A DNA stretch of 64,000 nt from Oscillospiraceae bacterium. GTDB taxonomy: Bacteria > Bacillota > Clostridia > Oscillospirales > Oscillospiraceae. Made by a program: the position numbers and the translations under genes. The notes under the pieces are model-generated. The model made no database searches. It was not told the origin of the DNA and saw only the letters and a program-made list of their open reading frames with translations. Location of the stretch: NCBI GenBank assembly GCA_017861365.1, contig JAGFXR010000002.1:105034-169033 (forward strand), given 5' to 3'. Below are positions 43,037 through 51,315 of the stretch, piece by piece; the first letter of the stretch is position 1; each line of letters begins with the position of its first letter.

Positions 43037-44173
43037 ATGAAATTGTTCGAGGCATTTACACTCAAGGGAATACCGGTGAAAAACAGGGTTGGGGTGCCGC
43101 CGATGGTGTGCTTTCACTGGACAGGGCTGGATGGCCGCGTCACGGAAAACAGCGTCAGGCATTACGCAGAGCTTGCCAAAGGCGGCGCTGGATTGATTAT
43201 TTCCGAGGCCTGCTGTATCAGTCCTCGGGGCAGGGTCAGCGACTGTTCTATCGGCATCTGGGAGGACAGTCAAATCGAGGGACTTTCCCGGTTGGTGGAC
43301 TCGGTTCATGCCGAAGGTACGCCTATTCTGCTTCAAATCCAGCACTCAGGACTGGTGGGCTATGGCGAGACCCAGCCGCTTCATAACTATTTACCGGAAA
43401 GCATCAAACCGTATACGGCACAGCACGGGGATGTGATCGAAACAAAAGGCCCCAGCGAATACTCCTGCGTTTTTCCCTTTGACGGGCTTACGCGCCGCGC
43501 GGGGGAGATGACGGAGCAGGAAATCCACGCTGTGCAGGAGGAGTTTGTTGCCGCTTGTGTCCGGGCGTGGAAGGCTGGAGCGGACGGGGTGGAGCTGCAT
43601 GGCTGTCATTTTTACCTCATCAGTCAGTTTATGAATACCAGGGTTAACCGGCGCACGGATACATACGGAATCCATCCGGAGCAGTTCTGCGTGGAAATTA
43701 TGGAGCGGGTACGCAAAGCGGTACCAAAGGAATTTATCATCGGAGTCCGTCTGGGTGTTTTTGAACCGACCCTTGAGGACGGTATTCGCAACGCCAAGGC
43801 GCTGGAACGGGCGGGAGCGGATTTTCTGCATATGTCCTTCGGCTTTGCGGCCGAGTCGGAGCCAATGAAGCCGGATGACTATCCTTTCAACGAATTTATT
43901 TACGGCGCGCAGGTGATCCGCCGGAATGTGTCCGTGCCGGTGTTCGCGGTGAACGGCATCAGCTCGCCGGAGCAGGCGGAGGAGATTCTGCGGAAGACCA
44001 ATGTGGATATGTGCTTTGTGGGTACCGGTCATCTGGTCAACGAAAACTGGACCCGCGACGCGGAAAGCGGAAAGGACGTAGGCAGATGCCTGCGGTGCTC
44101 CTACTGCCAGTGGCGCGCATATCCGGATAAGTGTCCCGGGCGGATTGTGCTGGAGCGCAAGCGCAAATCTTAA
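43037..44173 (+). CDS. Old Yellow Enzyme-family flavin oxidoreductase
   Basis: A 378-residue FMN-dependent TIM-barrel oxidoreductase. Seen are the start LFEAFTLKGIPVKNRV, the substrate-binding region ELHGCHFYLISQFMNTRVNRRTD (conserved HGAHGYL...SP form, here altered) and the phosphate-site VGTGHLVNENW. The C-terminus carries four cysteines, CLRCSYC and DKC, a changed form of the [4Fe-4S] motif of enoate reductases; the second flavin domain of those larger enzymes is missing. Reduction of an unsaturated intermediate of the operon's substrate is a possible role. ATG 43037 follows GGAG. Confidence 0.87.
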   Translation: MKLFEAFTLKGIPVKNRVGVPPMVCFHWTGLDGRVTENSVRHYAELAKGGAGLIISEACCISPRGRVSDCSIGIWEDSQIEGLSRLVDSVHAEGTPILLQIQHSGLVGYGETQPLHNYLPESIKPYTAQHGDVIETKGPSEYSCVFPFDGLTRRAGEMTEQEIHAVQEEFVAACVRAWKAGADGVELHGCHFYLISQFMNTRVNRRTDTYGIHPEQFCVEIMERVRKAVPKEFIIGVRLGVFEPTLEDGIRNAKALERAGADFLHMSFGFAAESEPMKPDDYPFNEFIYGAQVIRRNVSVPVFAVNGISSPEQAEEILRKTNVDMCFVGTGHLVNENWTRDAESGKDVGRCLRCSYCQWRAYPDKCPGRIVLERKRKS

Positions 44174-44202
44174 ACAGATATCAAACTGGATCAACCGGTG
44201 TT

Positions 44203-44250
44203 AAAGGCCGCTGATTCCATTGGTTTGCCAATGGAATCAGCGGCCTTTAT
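44203..44250 (+). terminator. strong terminator of the ABC/hydantoinase operon
   Basis: A perfect 18-bp stem with a TTTG loop, extended by AAA/TTT pairs. Confidence 0.92.
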
Positions 44251-44339
44251 TGAAAAGTTTGTAAAATGTTATCATGTCCGCCGCGGGAAAGCTTCGGAGA
44301 AGGACGGATACTAAATATGATATCAATTTCTGAATTTGA

Positions 44340-44381
44340 TTGACAAATCAATCAGAAGCATTTATAATGACTTTAAAGTCA
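44340..44381 (+). promoter_or_regulatory. perfect consensus promoter with palindromic operator
   Basis: TTGACA, 17 bases, TATAAT (44340-44368) is an exact sigma-A consensus. The 14-base perfect palindrome TGACTTTAAAGTCA (44368-44381) covers the end of the -10 and the start site. The TTGATT-GACA-AATCAA repeat also overlaps the -35. A promoter this strong must be repressed, most simply by the TetR protein encoded next. Confidence 0.8.
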
Positions 44382-44400
44382 GTGATTTTGAGGTCAGTTA

Positions 44401-45015
44401 ATGAAAAAGACAATGAGGCAGATGCAAAAGGAGCAAACAAAAGAACGATTATTGGAAACAGCATGTCAATTGTTTTCAAAGCAGGGGATCCTGAACACAC
44501 GAGTGGCGGATGTCGCACAGGCCGCCGGGGTCTCTCACGGAACAATATTTCTGCACTTTGAGACACAGGAACGTCTGGTGACAGAAGTGGTGGAACGGTA
44601 TTGCGGCGGTATGGCGGCACGCTTACATGAATTAACCTGTTCCTGTGGGGACGTGCGGGAATTTTTGTCTGCCCATCTGGAGGGTATCATGGAATTTGAG
44701 CCTTTCTATACAAGGCTCGTCATCGAAAACCGCTTCCTCCCGCTCGGGGCAAGGGATGCTTGGATTACGGTGCAGTCAGCGATTTCATATCATTTCAGCC
44801 AAATGGTGGAGCGGGAAATATCATTGGTGAGAACCGATGTTCCGCTGAGCGTGCTGTTTAATACATGGATGGGACTGATTCATTATTATTTGGAAAACGG
44901 TGATTTGTTTGCGCCGGGTGAATCTGTCATACATCGTTATAAAAATGTTTTATGTGGCAATTATTTAAAAATGATCACAACGGAAAGGATGAAACACGAT
45001 GCCAAATCCATTTGA
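44401..45015 (+). CDS. TetR-family transcriptional regulator
   Basis: A 204-residue regulator with an N-terminal helix-turn-helix (TRVADVAQAAGVSHGTIFLHF, residues about 33-53) and a helical ligand domain of unknown specificity. It is the first gene of a three-gene operon behind the consensus promoter. The ATG lies 20 bases after the palindrome, consistent with autorepression. No clear ribosome site: GAGGTCAG lies eight or so bases upstream and is probably used. Confidence 0.87.
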   Translation: MKKTMRQMQKEQTKERLLETACQLFSKQGILNTRVADVAQAAGVSHGTIFLHFETQERLVTEVVERYCGGMAARLHELTCSCGDVREFLSAHLEGIMEFEPFYTRLVIENRFLPLGARDAWITVQSAISYHFSQMVEREISLVRTDVPLSVLFNTWMGLIHYYLENGDLFAPGESVIHRYKNVLCGNYLKMITTERMKHDAKSI

Positions 45016-45313
45016 CACACTCAAGCAAGAAGTTCCGGAGGTTGCTGCGGCATTTAATGGCCTTATCTCGGCCATTTCTGCAAGCGGAGGCCTGGACGAA
45101 AAAACCAGACAATTGATTTTTATTGGGATAAAAGCGTCACAGGGCGATACCTCCGCGGCAGCCGCCCATACTCCCATGGCGAAAAAAGGAGGAGCCTCCA
45201 GAGAGGAGGTTCGAGATGCGGTTCTGATGACGTTGCCTGTGTCTGGAATACAGGGTATTACGCAATGCCTGGCACCTGTATTGGATGCCTATGACAGGGA
45301 GGCGCTGTCATGA
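44999..45313 (+). CDS. carboxymuconolactone decarboxylase-family protein without the CxxC pair
   Basis: A 104-residue helical protein of the CMD/AhpD fold (TRQLIFIGIKASQGD, AAHTPMAKKGGASREEVRDAVLM). The peroxidatic cysteine pair of AhpD is absent; the conserved His of the core remains. An AhpD-like peroxidase function is therefore unlikely. It overlaps the tetR gene by 17 bases and has AAAGGA upstream. The operon setting suggests a small, inducible detoxification or sensing function. Confidence 0.85.
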   Translation: MPNPFDTLKQEVPEVAAAFNGLISAISASGGLDEKTRQLIFIGIKASQGDTSAAAAHTPMAKKGGASREEVRDAVLMTLPVSGIQGITQCLAPVLDAYDREALS

Positions 45314-45561
45314 TGAAAATTTGTATTGCATGCGGTATGCCCATGTCTCAAGCGGCAGATTTTCCGGACGGGGATGAGAGTAAGGACTATTGTGTCTATT
45401 GTGCAAGGCCAGACGGCATGATGCAGTCCTATCCGGAAAAACTGGAGGGCACTGTCGCATTTCTGATGCGTACACAGGGCTTTGATGAGAAAGCAGCCAG
45501 GGAGGTAGCGGTTCGGACGCTTGCCCAATTGCCGGCATGGAAGGCTGTTCGCTCTGAATGA
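45310..45561 (+). CDS. small zinc-ribbon protein
   Basis: An 83-residue protein with two CxxC knuckles, CIACGMPM near the start and YCVYCARPDG around residue 30, followed by a helical region. This arrangement is seen in zinc-ribbon proteins annotated with AraC-effector or stress genes. It overlaps the preceding stop (ATGA). Its role is unknown; being third in the TetR operon suggests it acts with the CMD protein. Confidence 0.8.
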   Translation: MMKICIACGMPMSQAADFPDGDESKDYCVYCARPDGMMQSYPEKLEGTVAFLMRTQGFDEKAAREVAVRTLAQLPAWKAVRSE

Positions 45562-45650
45562 TGTAAAAAAGGTTTTTGACAGATCCGTGCGTTTGCATCT
45601 TTTGCAATGTGGCTGGTATTCTCTCTCATACATGCTAAGCTATTGGTTAT

Positions 45651-45726
45651 GGCTCAGGGCTTGAACTCTCTCACAGTGTTGTCACAAACACGATGAGATT
45701 GGATTTCGGGCCCTGAGTCTTTTTTT
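45651..45726 (+). ncRNA. structured RNA segment ending in a T-run (terminator or small RNA)
   Basis: GGCTCAGGGC (45651-45660) pairs with GCCCTGAGTC (45710-45719), followed by seven T. Inside it lies a second stem, TCTCA/TGAGA plus GTGTT/AACAC. It could simply end the TetR operon, but the nested shape is more complex than a plain terminator. No clear promoter was found. Confidence 0.4.
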
Positions 45727-45778
45727 CGTTCTGTTCTCTTTACATGGTAACTTCGCTCTCGATGCGGAGCTGGCACTG

Positions 45779-45820
45779 AAAGCGCCGACGGCTGTTTGAC
45801 AACGGCCGTCGGCGCTTTTT
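45779..45820 (+). terminator. terminator upstream of the mobile element
   Basis: AAAGCGCCGACGGC pairs with GCCGTCGGCGCTTT across a 12-base loop and is followed by TT. It insulates the recombinase genes from upstream transcription. Confidence 0.85.
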
Positions 45821-45912
45821 GATAGGTTCCCGCGAGAAAACAAAGCGGTATAGGACAAGGGGTGGTTTTCATAGAGTAATCATAATTGAACATTTGGATG
45901 GGAGGCAAGCCT

Positions 45913-46176
45913 ATGGAAGATTTTGCGTTTACCAAAGTTGATTTCGAGGCGCTGAAACAAGTGGATGTCAGGACGGTTGACCGTGACACGCTTGTGGATA
46001 TCGGCACACTGAAGATCGATGGAAATCTGCCAAGAGAAGAACGGCTGAAGGAATTTGTCCGGCAGGTTAAAAATCCGTATTGCTTCAAGGTTGGTAAAAT
46101 AGCGGTCAGTGTGAGTTTTTCAGACGATGAGGTGAGTTTTGAACAACGTATGGAGCATTACCTGCAAACTCTGTGA
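45913..46176 (+). CDS. DUF6870-family mobile-element protein
   Basis: An 87-residue protein reading VDVRTVDRDTLVDI, then NLPREERLKEFVRQVKNPYCFKVG and VSVSFSDDEVSFEQ, the pattern of DUF6870, a small family I recall from clostridial conjugative and integrative elements next to recombinase genes. Its function is not known. ATG 45913 has GGGAGG eight bases upstream. It is the first gene of the recombinase cluster. Confidence 0.8.
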   Translation: MEDFAFTKVDFEALKQVDVRTVDRDTLVDIGTLKIDGNLPREERLKEFVRQVKNPYCFKVGKIAVSVSFSDDEVSFEQRMEHYLQTL

Positions 46177-46242
46177 ATTGTCATGAGATCAAATTTCATT
46201 GATATAACGCTCTGAATTTCAAAGTGATTGGGAGAGCGCCGG

Positions 46243-47901
46243 ATGGAAACACAAAATAACGGTTTCTGCTATGCTGATATGTACCTGCGAATTTCCCGCG
46301 AGGATGGAGATAAAACGGAAAGCGACAGTATTGCAAATCAGCGGGAACAGATTTTGGCATTCTTAAAAGAACGCCCCGAAATGATCCTTCGAAGCGTTCG
46401 CGTGGACGACGGCTATTCCGGGGTGAATTTTGAGCGCCCTGCTTTTATTGCCATGATGGAGGCGGTCAAAAACAAGGAGATCAGCTGCATCATTGTGAAG
46501 GACTTCTCCCGTTTGGGCAGAAACTTCATCGAAACCAGCCGCTATATCCAAAGAATCTTCCCATGCCTGGGAGTGCGCTTCATTTCCATCAATGACAATT
46601 ACGACAGCATACAGCCGAAAACCTCGTCGGACAATCTGGTGGTTCCGGTAAAAAATTTGATGAACGATGCGTACTGCCGGGATATTTCCATCAAAATCCG
46701 CAGCAATTTCATTACAAAAAGGAAAAACGGGCAGTGTGTCGCTGCTTTTGTGGTATTTGGCTATCTCAAAGACCCAAAGGACAGACACAAGCTGATTGTG
46801 GATGAATTTGCCGCCTCCATTGTTCAGGATATTTTCAAACAGAAGCTGGAGGGGTGGTCGGCACAGGCGATCGCGGATCGGCTGAATGAGGAAGCTGTCC
46901 TCTCTCCGCTGGAATATAAACGATGGTGCGGCAGCAACTATGCCAGCACCTTCAAGCGAAATGCCAAAGCAAGGTGGACGGCGGTTTCCATCCTTCGTAT
47001 TTTGAAAAATCCCGTCTATATCGGCATTTTGGAGCAGGGAAAGAGCACCACACCCAACTATAAGGTCAAAAAGCGGTTTGATGTACCCAAAGAAAAATGG
47101 ATCTGTGTGCCGAATAGCCATGAGGCGATCATCAGCCGGGAAACCTTTGAAAATGTGGCAAAAATCCTGTTATCGGATACCCGAACCTCTCCTTGGGAGG
47201 ATATGGTCTTTCCGCTGTCAGGACTGATATTCTGCGGCGATTGCGGCAGGAGTATGGTGCGTAAGAACAATGCCGGTTCCGGCAAGCCATATTACTATTA
47301 CATCTGCTCAGGTTACAAAAATAAGGCAGGATGTCACAGCAGCCACAGCATCCGCGCCGCCCATTTGGAGCAGGCGGTGTTGGCCGCTTTGCAGCAGCAC
47401 ATCCGCGGCATCCTGAATATTGAACACACGTTGAACGCCATTGACCATCTGCCCTATGCTGGCAGGCAGATTCAGAAAACCGACCAACGCCTGAAAGCCA
47501 AACACAGGGAAATCGAGCAATATCGCGACTATCAGCTTCGCCTCCATGAGGACTATGTGGACGGTATTCTTTCCCGCGCGGATTATATCTCCTTTGGTGC
47601 CCGCTATACCGAAAAAATAGAGGAAGCACAGCGGGCGGTTTACAAGCTAGAGCAGGAAATCGAGCAGCTCACGGCGGGATATTCCGAGGAGCAGCAGTGG
47701 ATTTCTGATTTCAAGCGGCATCAAACGATTTCTGAGCTCAATCGCAAACTGGTCATTGAACTGATCGGAAAAGTCCTGGTGTTTGAACATCAGAACATAC
47801 AGATTCAGTTTCAATTTCAGGATCAATACGAACATGCCTTTGAATGGATCAGGTGCTTGCCTGTGGCGCCCAAAAAGCTTTCTAACAGGGATGTGTGCTG
47901 A
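46243..47901 (+). CDS. large serine recombinase 1 of the triplet
   Basis: A 552-residue site-specific recombinase. The catalytic domain has the nucleophile Ser18 in YLRISRED, and CIIVKDFSRLGRN with the catalytic Arg. The Recombinase domain follows (about 160-290), then the zinc-ribbon (CGDCGRSM ... CSGYKNKAGC, about 330-375) and a C-terminal coiled coil (about 410-500). All catalytic residues are present. ATG 46243 follows GGGAGAG; the TTG at 46228 is less likely. The second recombinase starts two bases after the stop. Confidence 0.92.
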   Translation: METQNNGFCYADMYLRISREDGDKTESDSIANQREQILAFLKERPEMILRSVRVDDGYSGVNFERPAFIAMMEAVKNKEISCIIVKDFSRLGRNFIETSRYIQRIFPCLGVRFISINDNYDSIQPKTSSDNLVVPVKNLMNDAYCRDISIKIRSNFITKRKNGQCVAAFVVFGYLKDPKDRHKLIVDEFAASIVQDIFKQKLEGWSAQAIADRLNEEAVLSPLEYKRWCGSNYASTFKRNAKARWTAVSILRILKNPVYIGILEQGKSTTPNYKVKKRFDVPKEKWICVPNSHEAIISRETFENVAKILLSDTRTSPWEDMVFPLSGLIFCGDCGRSMVRKNNAGSGKPYYYYICSGYKNKAGCHSSHSIRAAHLEQAVLAALQQHIRGILNIEHTLNAIDHLPYAGRQIQKTDQRLKAKHREIEQYRDYQLRLHEDYVDGILSRADYISFGARYTEKIEEAQRAVYKLEQEIEQLTAGYSEEQQWISDFKRHQTISELNRKLVIELIGKVLVFEHQNIQIQFQFQDQYEHAFEWIRCLPVAPKKLSNRDVC

Positions 47902-47902
47902 A

Positions 47903-49618
47903 ATGGCAAGAAAAAGCAGAATTCATGAGCAGGCGTTTCCAGCACAGCCGCACCCTCGTATCTACAAAGCCGGGCTGTATGTCCGTCTGTCCGTTTTGGA
48001 TAACGGTAAGGCGGACAGCGATACCGTACAGAATCAGGAAAGGCTCCTGCGTGCTTATATTGAAAGCAAGCCCGAGTTTTTAATTTGCGCGGTCTATGTA
48101 GACAACGGAGAAACCGGGGTGGATTTTCATCGCGATGCCTTTGAACGATTGCTTGAGGATGTAAAACGCGGCAAGGTGGACTGCATTATTGTAAAAGATC
48201 TTTCCCGCTTTGGCAGAAACTACATTGAGGCGGGAGAGTATCTGGAACAGATTTTTCCGTTCCTTGGCGTGCGCTTTATTGCGATCAACGACCGTTATGA
48301 CAGCGCTGATCCTGCCAGCTCCGATGTTCTGACCATGCATTTAAAAAATCTGGTCAACGCAGTTTATGCAAGCGATATATCCCGCAAAATCTGCCCTGTG
48401 CTTCAGGCGAAGCAGGAGCGTGGAGAATTCATTGGCGCATGGGCTTCCTATGGTTATCGGAAAGCGGACGACAACAAACACCGCCTTGTGGTCGATCATA
48501 ACGTGGCGCATATCGTCCGGGATATTTTTCAATGGCGGCTTATGCGCATGAGCAATCAGATGATTGCGCGCAAGCTGAATGAACTTGGCATTCCGTCCCC
48601 CAGTCAGTACCGTTATGAACAGGGATTCCTCAAAGAGGAACGCCTAAAAGACCTGCCCTGGCGTGCCAGCACCATTAAAGCAATCATCCATAATGAAATT
48701 TATGCAGGTCATATGGTTCAGGGGAAAAAAAGGGAAGCGTTATGGAAGGGACAAAAGCAGTCCCGCGTGCCAAAAGACCAGTGGGTGGTGGTTCAAAATA
48801 CCCATGAGGCAATCATTGAGCAGGAAACCTTTGCTCGGGTACAGCAGATCAACAGACAGGCAAACTCCGATTATCATGCCAAGCTGGAACGGTTTTCAGA
48901 AATTCCGAATTCCGAGAACCTTCTGAAAGGCCTGGTGTATTGCGGGAGTTGCGGAAAAAATCTGGTGCGCCATAAAAATGTTCGGGAACATCACCATAAG
49001 GAACCAAAATTTCATGTGTGGTATAATTATGTTTGCCCCGGTCATTGCGGCGGCCCAGATGCCTGCCCCTTTACCAGCGTACCGGAAAAAGACCTGCTTG
49101 CGGTTGTGGCTGAGGTGATCTGCTCCCAGCGTGCGGTTGCCGTCACGATGGAAAAGCTGCTTCAGGGTGCGAAACGGCAATCCAGTGCAGTGATGGAAAG
49201 ACAGCGGCTTGAGGCAAACAGTCGGCGAACCATGGATGAGCTGGAGGGTGTTCTCCGCTATCGTGAAGCACTGTATGAGGATTACCTTGAAAAGCTGATG
49301 ACGGAGCAGGACTATGTATATGCAGCGAGCCGCTATCAGAAAAAAGAGGATGCACTAAAGCGGCAGCTTGAGCAGTTAAAGGCCGGGGAAAGCAGCCTGC
49401 GGGAATCGGCAGGTGAAGAAAATTCACAGCTCGCAGCCTTCCTTCAAGGTCAGAGCAAGTTATCCCTTACAAGAGCAATGACCGTGGAGCTGGTGGAACG
49501 AATTACCATCTACAACCGAACCACCATTCAAATAAAATTGCGGTTTCAAGAGGAATACCGGAAATTGCGGGAGGAACCGATCTTGATGCTGGAGGCGGCG
49601 GTTCATGGCTTACAATGA
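47903..49618 (+). CDS. large serine recombinase 2 of the triplet
   Basis: A 571-residue serine recombinase with the nucleophile Ser30 in YVRLSVLD and CIIVKDLSRFGRNYIE. It has a Recombinase domain, a zinc ribbon (YCGSCGKNL ... CPGHCGGPDAC) and a coiled-coil segment (about 440-520). It is diverged from its neighbours over most of its length, so the three are not a recent tandem copy. ATG 47903 begins two bases after the previous stop, and the end overlaps the third gene by 14 bases. Confidence 0.92.
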   Translation: MARKSRIHEQAFPAQPHPRIYKAGLYVRLSVLDNGKADSDTVQNQERLLRAYIESKPEFLICAVYVDNGETGVDFHRDAFERLLEDVKRGKVDCIIVKDLSRFGRNYIEAGEYLEQIFPFLGVRFIAINDRYDSADPASSDVLTMHLKNLVNAVYASDISRKICPVLQAKQERGEFIGAWASYGYRKADDNKHRLVVDHNVAHIVRDIFQWRLMRMSNQMIARKLNELGIPSPSQYRYEQGFLKEERLKDLPWRASTIKAIIHNEIYAGHMVQGKKREALWKGQKQSRVPKDQWVVVQNTHEAIIEQETFARVQQINRQANSDYHAKLERFSEIPNSENLLKGLVYCGSCGKNLVRHKNVREHHHKEPKFHVWYNYVCPGHCGGPDACPFTSVPEKDLLAVVAEVICSQRAVAVTMEKLLQGAKRQSSAVMERQRLEANSRRTMDELEGVLRYREALYEDYLEKLMTEQDYVYAASRYQKKEDALKRQLEQLKAGESSLRESAGEENSQLAAFLQGQSKLSLTRAMTVELVERITIYNRTTIQIKLRFQEEYRKLREEPILMLEAAVHGLQ

Positions 49619-51179
49619 TGTCATTGTACTGTACCTGCGCATTTCTCTTGAGGACGCGGATCTGGGTCAGGACGGCAAGGATGAAAGCAACAGCATCGCC
49701 AACCAACGGGCACTGCTTTTTGACTTTATCGGGCAGAGGAAGGAGTTTGAAGGTTGTACCGTTATAGAATTGTGCGATGACGGATACTCCGGCACCAATT
49801 TTGAACGGCCTGGTGTGAAGAAAATGGTGGAGCTGGCAAAGAGGCATGAAATCAGCTGTATCATGGTCAAGGATTTTTCTCGCTTCGGAAGAGATTACAT
49901 AACGGTTGGTGACTATGTGGATCAGATTTTTCCCTTCCTGGGCATCCGCTTTATCTCTGTCAACGACGGTTATGACAGTAATGACTGCCAAGGAACCACC
50001 AGCGGGCTGGACATGTCCTTCCGCAACATTGTCTATGCCTATTACAGCCAAGATTTATCGGACAAGGTAAGGAGCGGGAAACGAACGAAGGCAAAAACGG
50101 GAAGCTTTTTAAGCCCCTTTGCCCCCATAGGATATCGAAAGGACGAAAAAAACAGGAATCATTTGCTGGTGGAAGAAGCAGGCGCCGCCATTGTTGGGCG
50201 CATTTTTGAACTGGCGGCATCAGGGATGTCGGTGATCAATATCACCCGGCTGCTCAATGCTGAACAAGTAGCCACACCAAGCCAGCTTCAAAATAAGAAT
50301 GGCTGCTATCATAAATGGTGGACTGGTATTTCAGAAGAAAAGATGTGGGACAAAAGCAAGGTTCTCTCGATTCTTCGGGACGAACGATACTTGGGAAAGA
50401 ATATTTATGGGAAGCGTGTCCGACCGGAAGCAGGTCACACCCAGACAAAGCCCGTCAAGCAGTCCGAATGGATTGTCGTGAAAGGCACTCACGAGCCGAT
50501 TGTTTCAGAGGATTTATTCCGGGCGGCGGAAAATAAGTTAAGATGGTATGAGCAGAAAGACACAACTGCCTCAAAAGGGCATGTGTTTTCAGGAAAAATC
50601 CGCTGCGGAAACTGTGGGTATGCACTCAGAAGGATTACAAAGCCCTTGCCGAAGCTGTTCTGCGGAACCAAAGCCCGCAAGCCGGACTGCGGCTGCTTTG
50701 CGGAATATGTCAAAGAAAGTGAGATTGCAAACGCTGTGTTTCAAATTTTGTGTCAGTATGTACGTGTGCTGCTGGATGACGGCATGTTCGAGTGTCAAGC
50801 AAAGGCAAATGATCGTATTGCTTCTTTGCAGAAGCAAATCAGCGCTTATCAAAGAGGAAACGACTATTTTCAGGAACAAAAAGCCGAGCTATATGATGAA
50901 AAAGCGGCGGGCAGAATCACGAAAGTTCAATATCAGAAAAAGTATCATACCTTGGAGGCGGAACAGGAGGGCATAAAGCTCCAGCTGGAAAAAAGAACCG
51001 CTGAGTTATCCGATCTGGAGCGCAGGCAAGCGGATGAGACGCCAATGGAACAGAGCTTAAGAAACTGCTTCACCTCTGAAATATTAACAAGGGAAATGGT
51101 GATGGAATTTGTGGATTGTGTCTACGTGCTCCATCAAAACGCCATTCATGTGCGGTGGCGATTTCAAAAACAAATTTAA
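49605..51179 (+). CDS. large serine recombinase 3 of the triplet
   Basis: A 524-residue serine recombinase with the nucleophile Ser14 in YLRISLEDA and CIMVKDFSRFGRDYI. The Recombinase domain is followed by a zinc ribbon (RCGNCGYAL ... CGTKARKPDCGC) and a coiled coil (about 395-470). The tight overlaps within the triplet imply coordinated expression, and perhaps a mixed recombinase complex. A strong terminator follows the stop directly. Confidence 0.92.
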   Translation: MAYNDVIVLYLRISLEDADLGQDGKDESNSIANQRALLFDFIGQRKEFEGCTVIELCDDGYSGTNFERPGVKKMVELAKRHEISCIMVKDFSRFGRDYITVGDYVDQIFPFLGIRFISVNDGYDSNDCQGTTSGLDMSFRNIVYAYYSQDLSDKVRSGKRTKAKTGSFLSPFAPIGYRKDEKNRNHLLVEEAGAAIVGRIFELAASGMSVINITRLLNAEQVATPSQLQNKNGCYHKWWTGISEEKMWDKSKVLSILRDERYLGKNIYGKRVRPEAGHTQTKPVKQSEWIVVKGTHEPIVSEDLFRAAENKLRWYEQKDTTASKGHVFSGKIRCGNCGYALRRITKPLPKLFCGTKARKPDCGCFAEYVKESEIANAVFQILCQYVRVLLDDGMFECQAKANDRIASLQKQISAYQRGNDYFQEQKAELYDEKAAGRITKVQYQKKYHTLEAEQEGIKLQLEKRTAELSDLERRQADETPMEQSLRNCFTSEILTREMVMEFVDCVYVLHQNAIHVRWRFQKQI

Positions 51180-51230
51180 AGGAAAGGACAGCAGGCTATG
51201 ACGATTCCATAGCCTGCTGTCCTTTCCTTT
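51178..51230 (+). terminator. terminator of the recombinase triplet
   Basis: A perfect 20-bp stem with a seven-base loop, extended by AAA/TTT, lies directly after the third recombinase gene. Confidence 0.92.
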
Positions 51231-51315
51231 GTAGAAATACAATATGTCTTTCTGCTTAAAAACATCAAAAAATTGAAGAAACGACATCTTTTATTACGTC
51301 CTTGTCTGACACCGG

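Larger units (their letters stand above)
45845..51315. mobile_element. putative integrative element with a serine recombinase triplet
   Basis: The segment carries DUF6870 and three overlapping large serine recombinases and no other cargo. Its proposed ends are imperfect inverted repeats, 45845-45860 (complement) and 51300-51315, matching at 12 of 16 positions with shared CCTTGTC and ACCG. The right end falls exactly where homology to the next recombinase begins. Both boundaries are inferred by eye. Confidence 0.45.

Noticed and set aside
51273..51315. TTG at 51273 as a true start of the fourth recombinase
   Set aside because: There is no ribosome site, and the first residues have no recombinase homology; the catalytic Ser region is absent, so the gene is truncated.
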